From the NCBI GenBank assembly GCA_018818835.1, contig JAHIRD010000136.1, forward strand, positions 1 to 64,000: DNA of 64,000 nt. The letters run 5' to 3'. The DNA comes from Pseudomonadota bacterium (lineage in GTDB: Bacteria > Desulfobacterota > Desulfobacteria > Desulfobacterales > Desulfolunaceae). Of the stretch, positions 63,538-64,000 are shown one piece after another (positions within the stretch are counted from its first letter, which is position 1; each line of letters opens with the position of its first letter). Made by a program: the position numbers and the translations under genes. Under the pieces are notes generated by a model. The model saw nothing but the letters and a program-made list of their open reading frames with translations, made no database searches and was not told the origin of the DNA.

Positions 63538-64000
63538 ATGAGTGTCGAACCTGAATTAATAAGCATTGACGATTCGTTTATGTTTTCATGCAACTCCGGT
63601 CTGGACTGCTTTAATATGTGCTGCAAAGATGTCAACCAGTTCCTATACCCTTATGATATCATCCGGCTGAAAACAAACCTGAACCTTGGCTCCGAAGAAT
63701 TTCTGGACACCTATACCATCATTTATGCCGGGGGCACAACAGGACTTCCCGTTGTATCGTTTAAAACCCATCCGGCCAATGGTCACACCTGCCCCTTTGT
63801 GGGCGAAAATGGGTGCCGTGTTTACCCGGACCGCCCGTCCTCATGCCGAATTTTCCCCCTTGCACGGGCCATATCACGGTCTCGTGAAACCGGTGAAATA
63901 AAAGAGCATTTTGCCCTGATCAAGGACCCCATCTGCAAGGGTTTTCAAGAAAATTCCACCATGACGGTTCGACAGTTTAGCTCTGATCAGGACCTTGCGG
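63538..64000 (+). CDS. YkgJ-type cysteine-cluster protein (partial, runs off the window)
   Basis: At least 154 residues without a stop. The start is an ATG at 63538 with GGGAG six bases upstream. The protein has the cysteine cluster SCNSGLDCFNMCCKDVN (about 17-33), i.e. C-x5-C-x3-CC, then C-P-F-V-G-E-N-G-C-R-V-Y-P-D-R-P-x-x-C near 83-100 (HTCPFVGENGCRVYPDRPSS), the pattern of the YkgJ family, which binds zinc or iron or an Fe-S cluster. Function unknown; the missing C-terminus prevents length comparison. Its promoter region is shared with aprBA. Confidence 0.85.
   Translation, partial: MSVEPELISIDDSFMFSCNSGLDCFNMCCKDVNQFLYPYDIIRLKTNLNLGSEEFLDTYTIIYAGGTTGLPVVSFKTHPANGHTCPFVGENGCRVYPDRPSSCRIFPLARAISRSRETGEIKEHFALIKDPICKGFQENSTMTVRQFSSDQDLA

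Overview
The window looks like a chromosomal segment of a sulfate-reducing member of the Desulfobacterota, most likely a Desulfobacteraceae-type organism. The evidence is the dissimilatory sulfate reduction set sat, aprBA and qmoABC between 51.6 and 62.9 kb, together with a Na+-translocating decarboxylase operon, acyl-CoA carboxylase carboxyltransferases, a 2-hydroxyacyl-CoA dehydratase activase-like protein, two families of sulfate transporter and several porins. The genus cannot be fixed from sequence reading alone.

Layout. 0-1.7 kb is a mobile-element nest: the 3' end of a group II intron, then a REP-associated tyrosine transposase (RAYT) bracketed by CGGGGACAG inverted repeats. 1.8-11.7 kb is minus-strand cell-envelope and exported genes: barrel proteins, a large lipoprotein with Ca2+-loop-like repeats, a secreted caspase-like protein with twin C-terminal modules, ppnP, and a barrel plus lipoprotein pair. 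12.2-17.9 kb is on the plus strand: small conserved proteins, a fumarate-reductase-like flavoprotein, a NifU-like scaffold and a 'putative sulfate exporter' with a long N-terminal extension. 17.9-25 kb holds an EamA permease, a GlxA-type regulator, the giant activase and a small membrane protein. 25-38 kb is central carbon and energy metabolism: two separate carboxyltransferases, a SulP permease, a thioesterase, a cyclophilin, a vapBC pair and oadGAB with a double-biotin alpha subunit. 38-44.6 kb is mainly tRNA modification and translation (tgt, arfB, queA, gatB). 44-51.3 kb has two porins and three exported proteins sharing a TolB/FlgO-like N-terminal domain, two of them followed by FG-GAP-like repeats. 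51.6-62.9 kb is the sulfate activation and reduction core. The window ends inside a CxxxCxxCC-type cysteine-cluster gene.

How the genes fit together. SulP would import sulfate and Sat would activate it to APS. AprBA would reduce APS using electrons passed from the quinone pool by QmoABC. The carboxyltransferases and the OadGAB pump fit a propionyl/methylmalonyl-CoA and pyruvate/oxaloacetate branch coupled to a Na+ gradient. No biotin carboxylase is present here, so that activity must be encoded elsewhere or replaced by transcarboxylation.

The intergenic DNA is unusually rich in structure. It contains a covarying family of 19-bp palindromes, a 63-bp perfect repeat that supplies the stop codon of one gene and forms one end of a 154-bp inverted-repeat element, REP-like palindromes, and a 195-bp array of the heptamer GTCCGTG in mostly 10-bp phase. 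A shared palindromic operator core lies upstream of both carboxyltransferase genes. A decayed VapC toxin fragment follows an intact antitoxin next to the 154-bp element.
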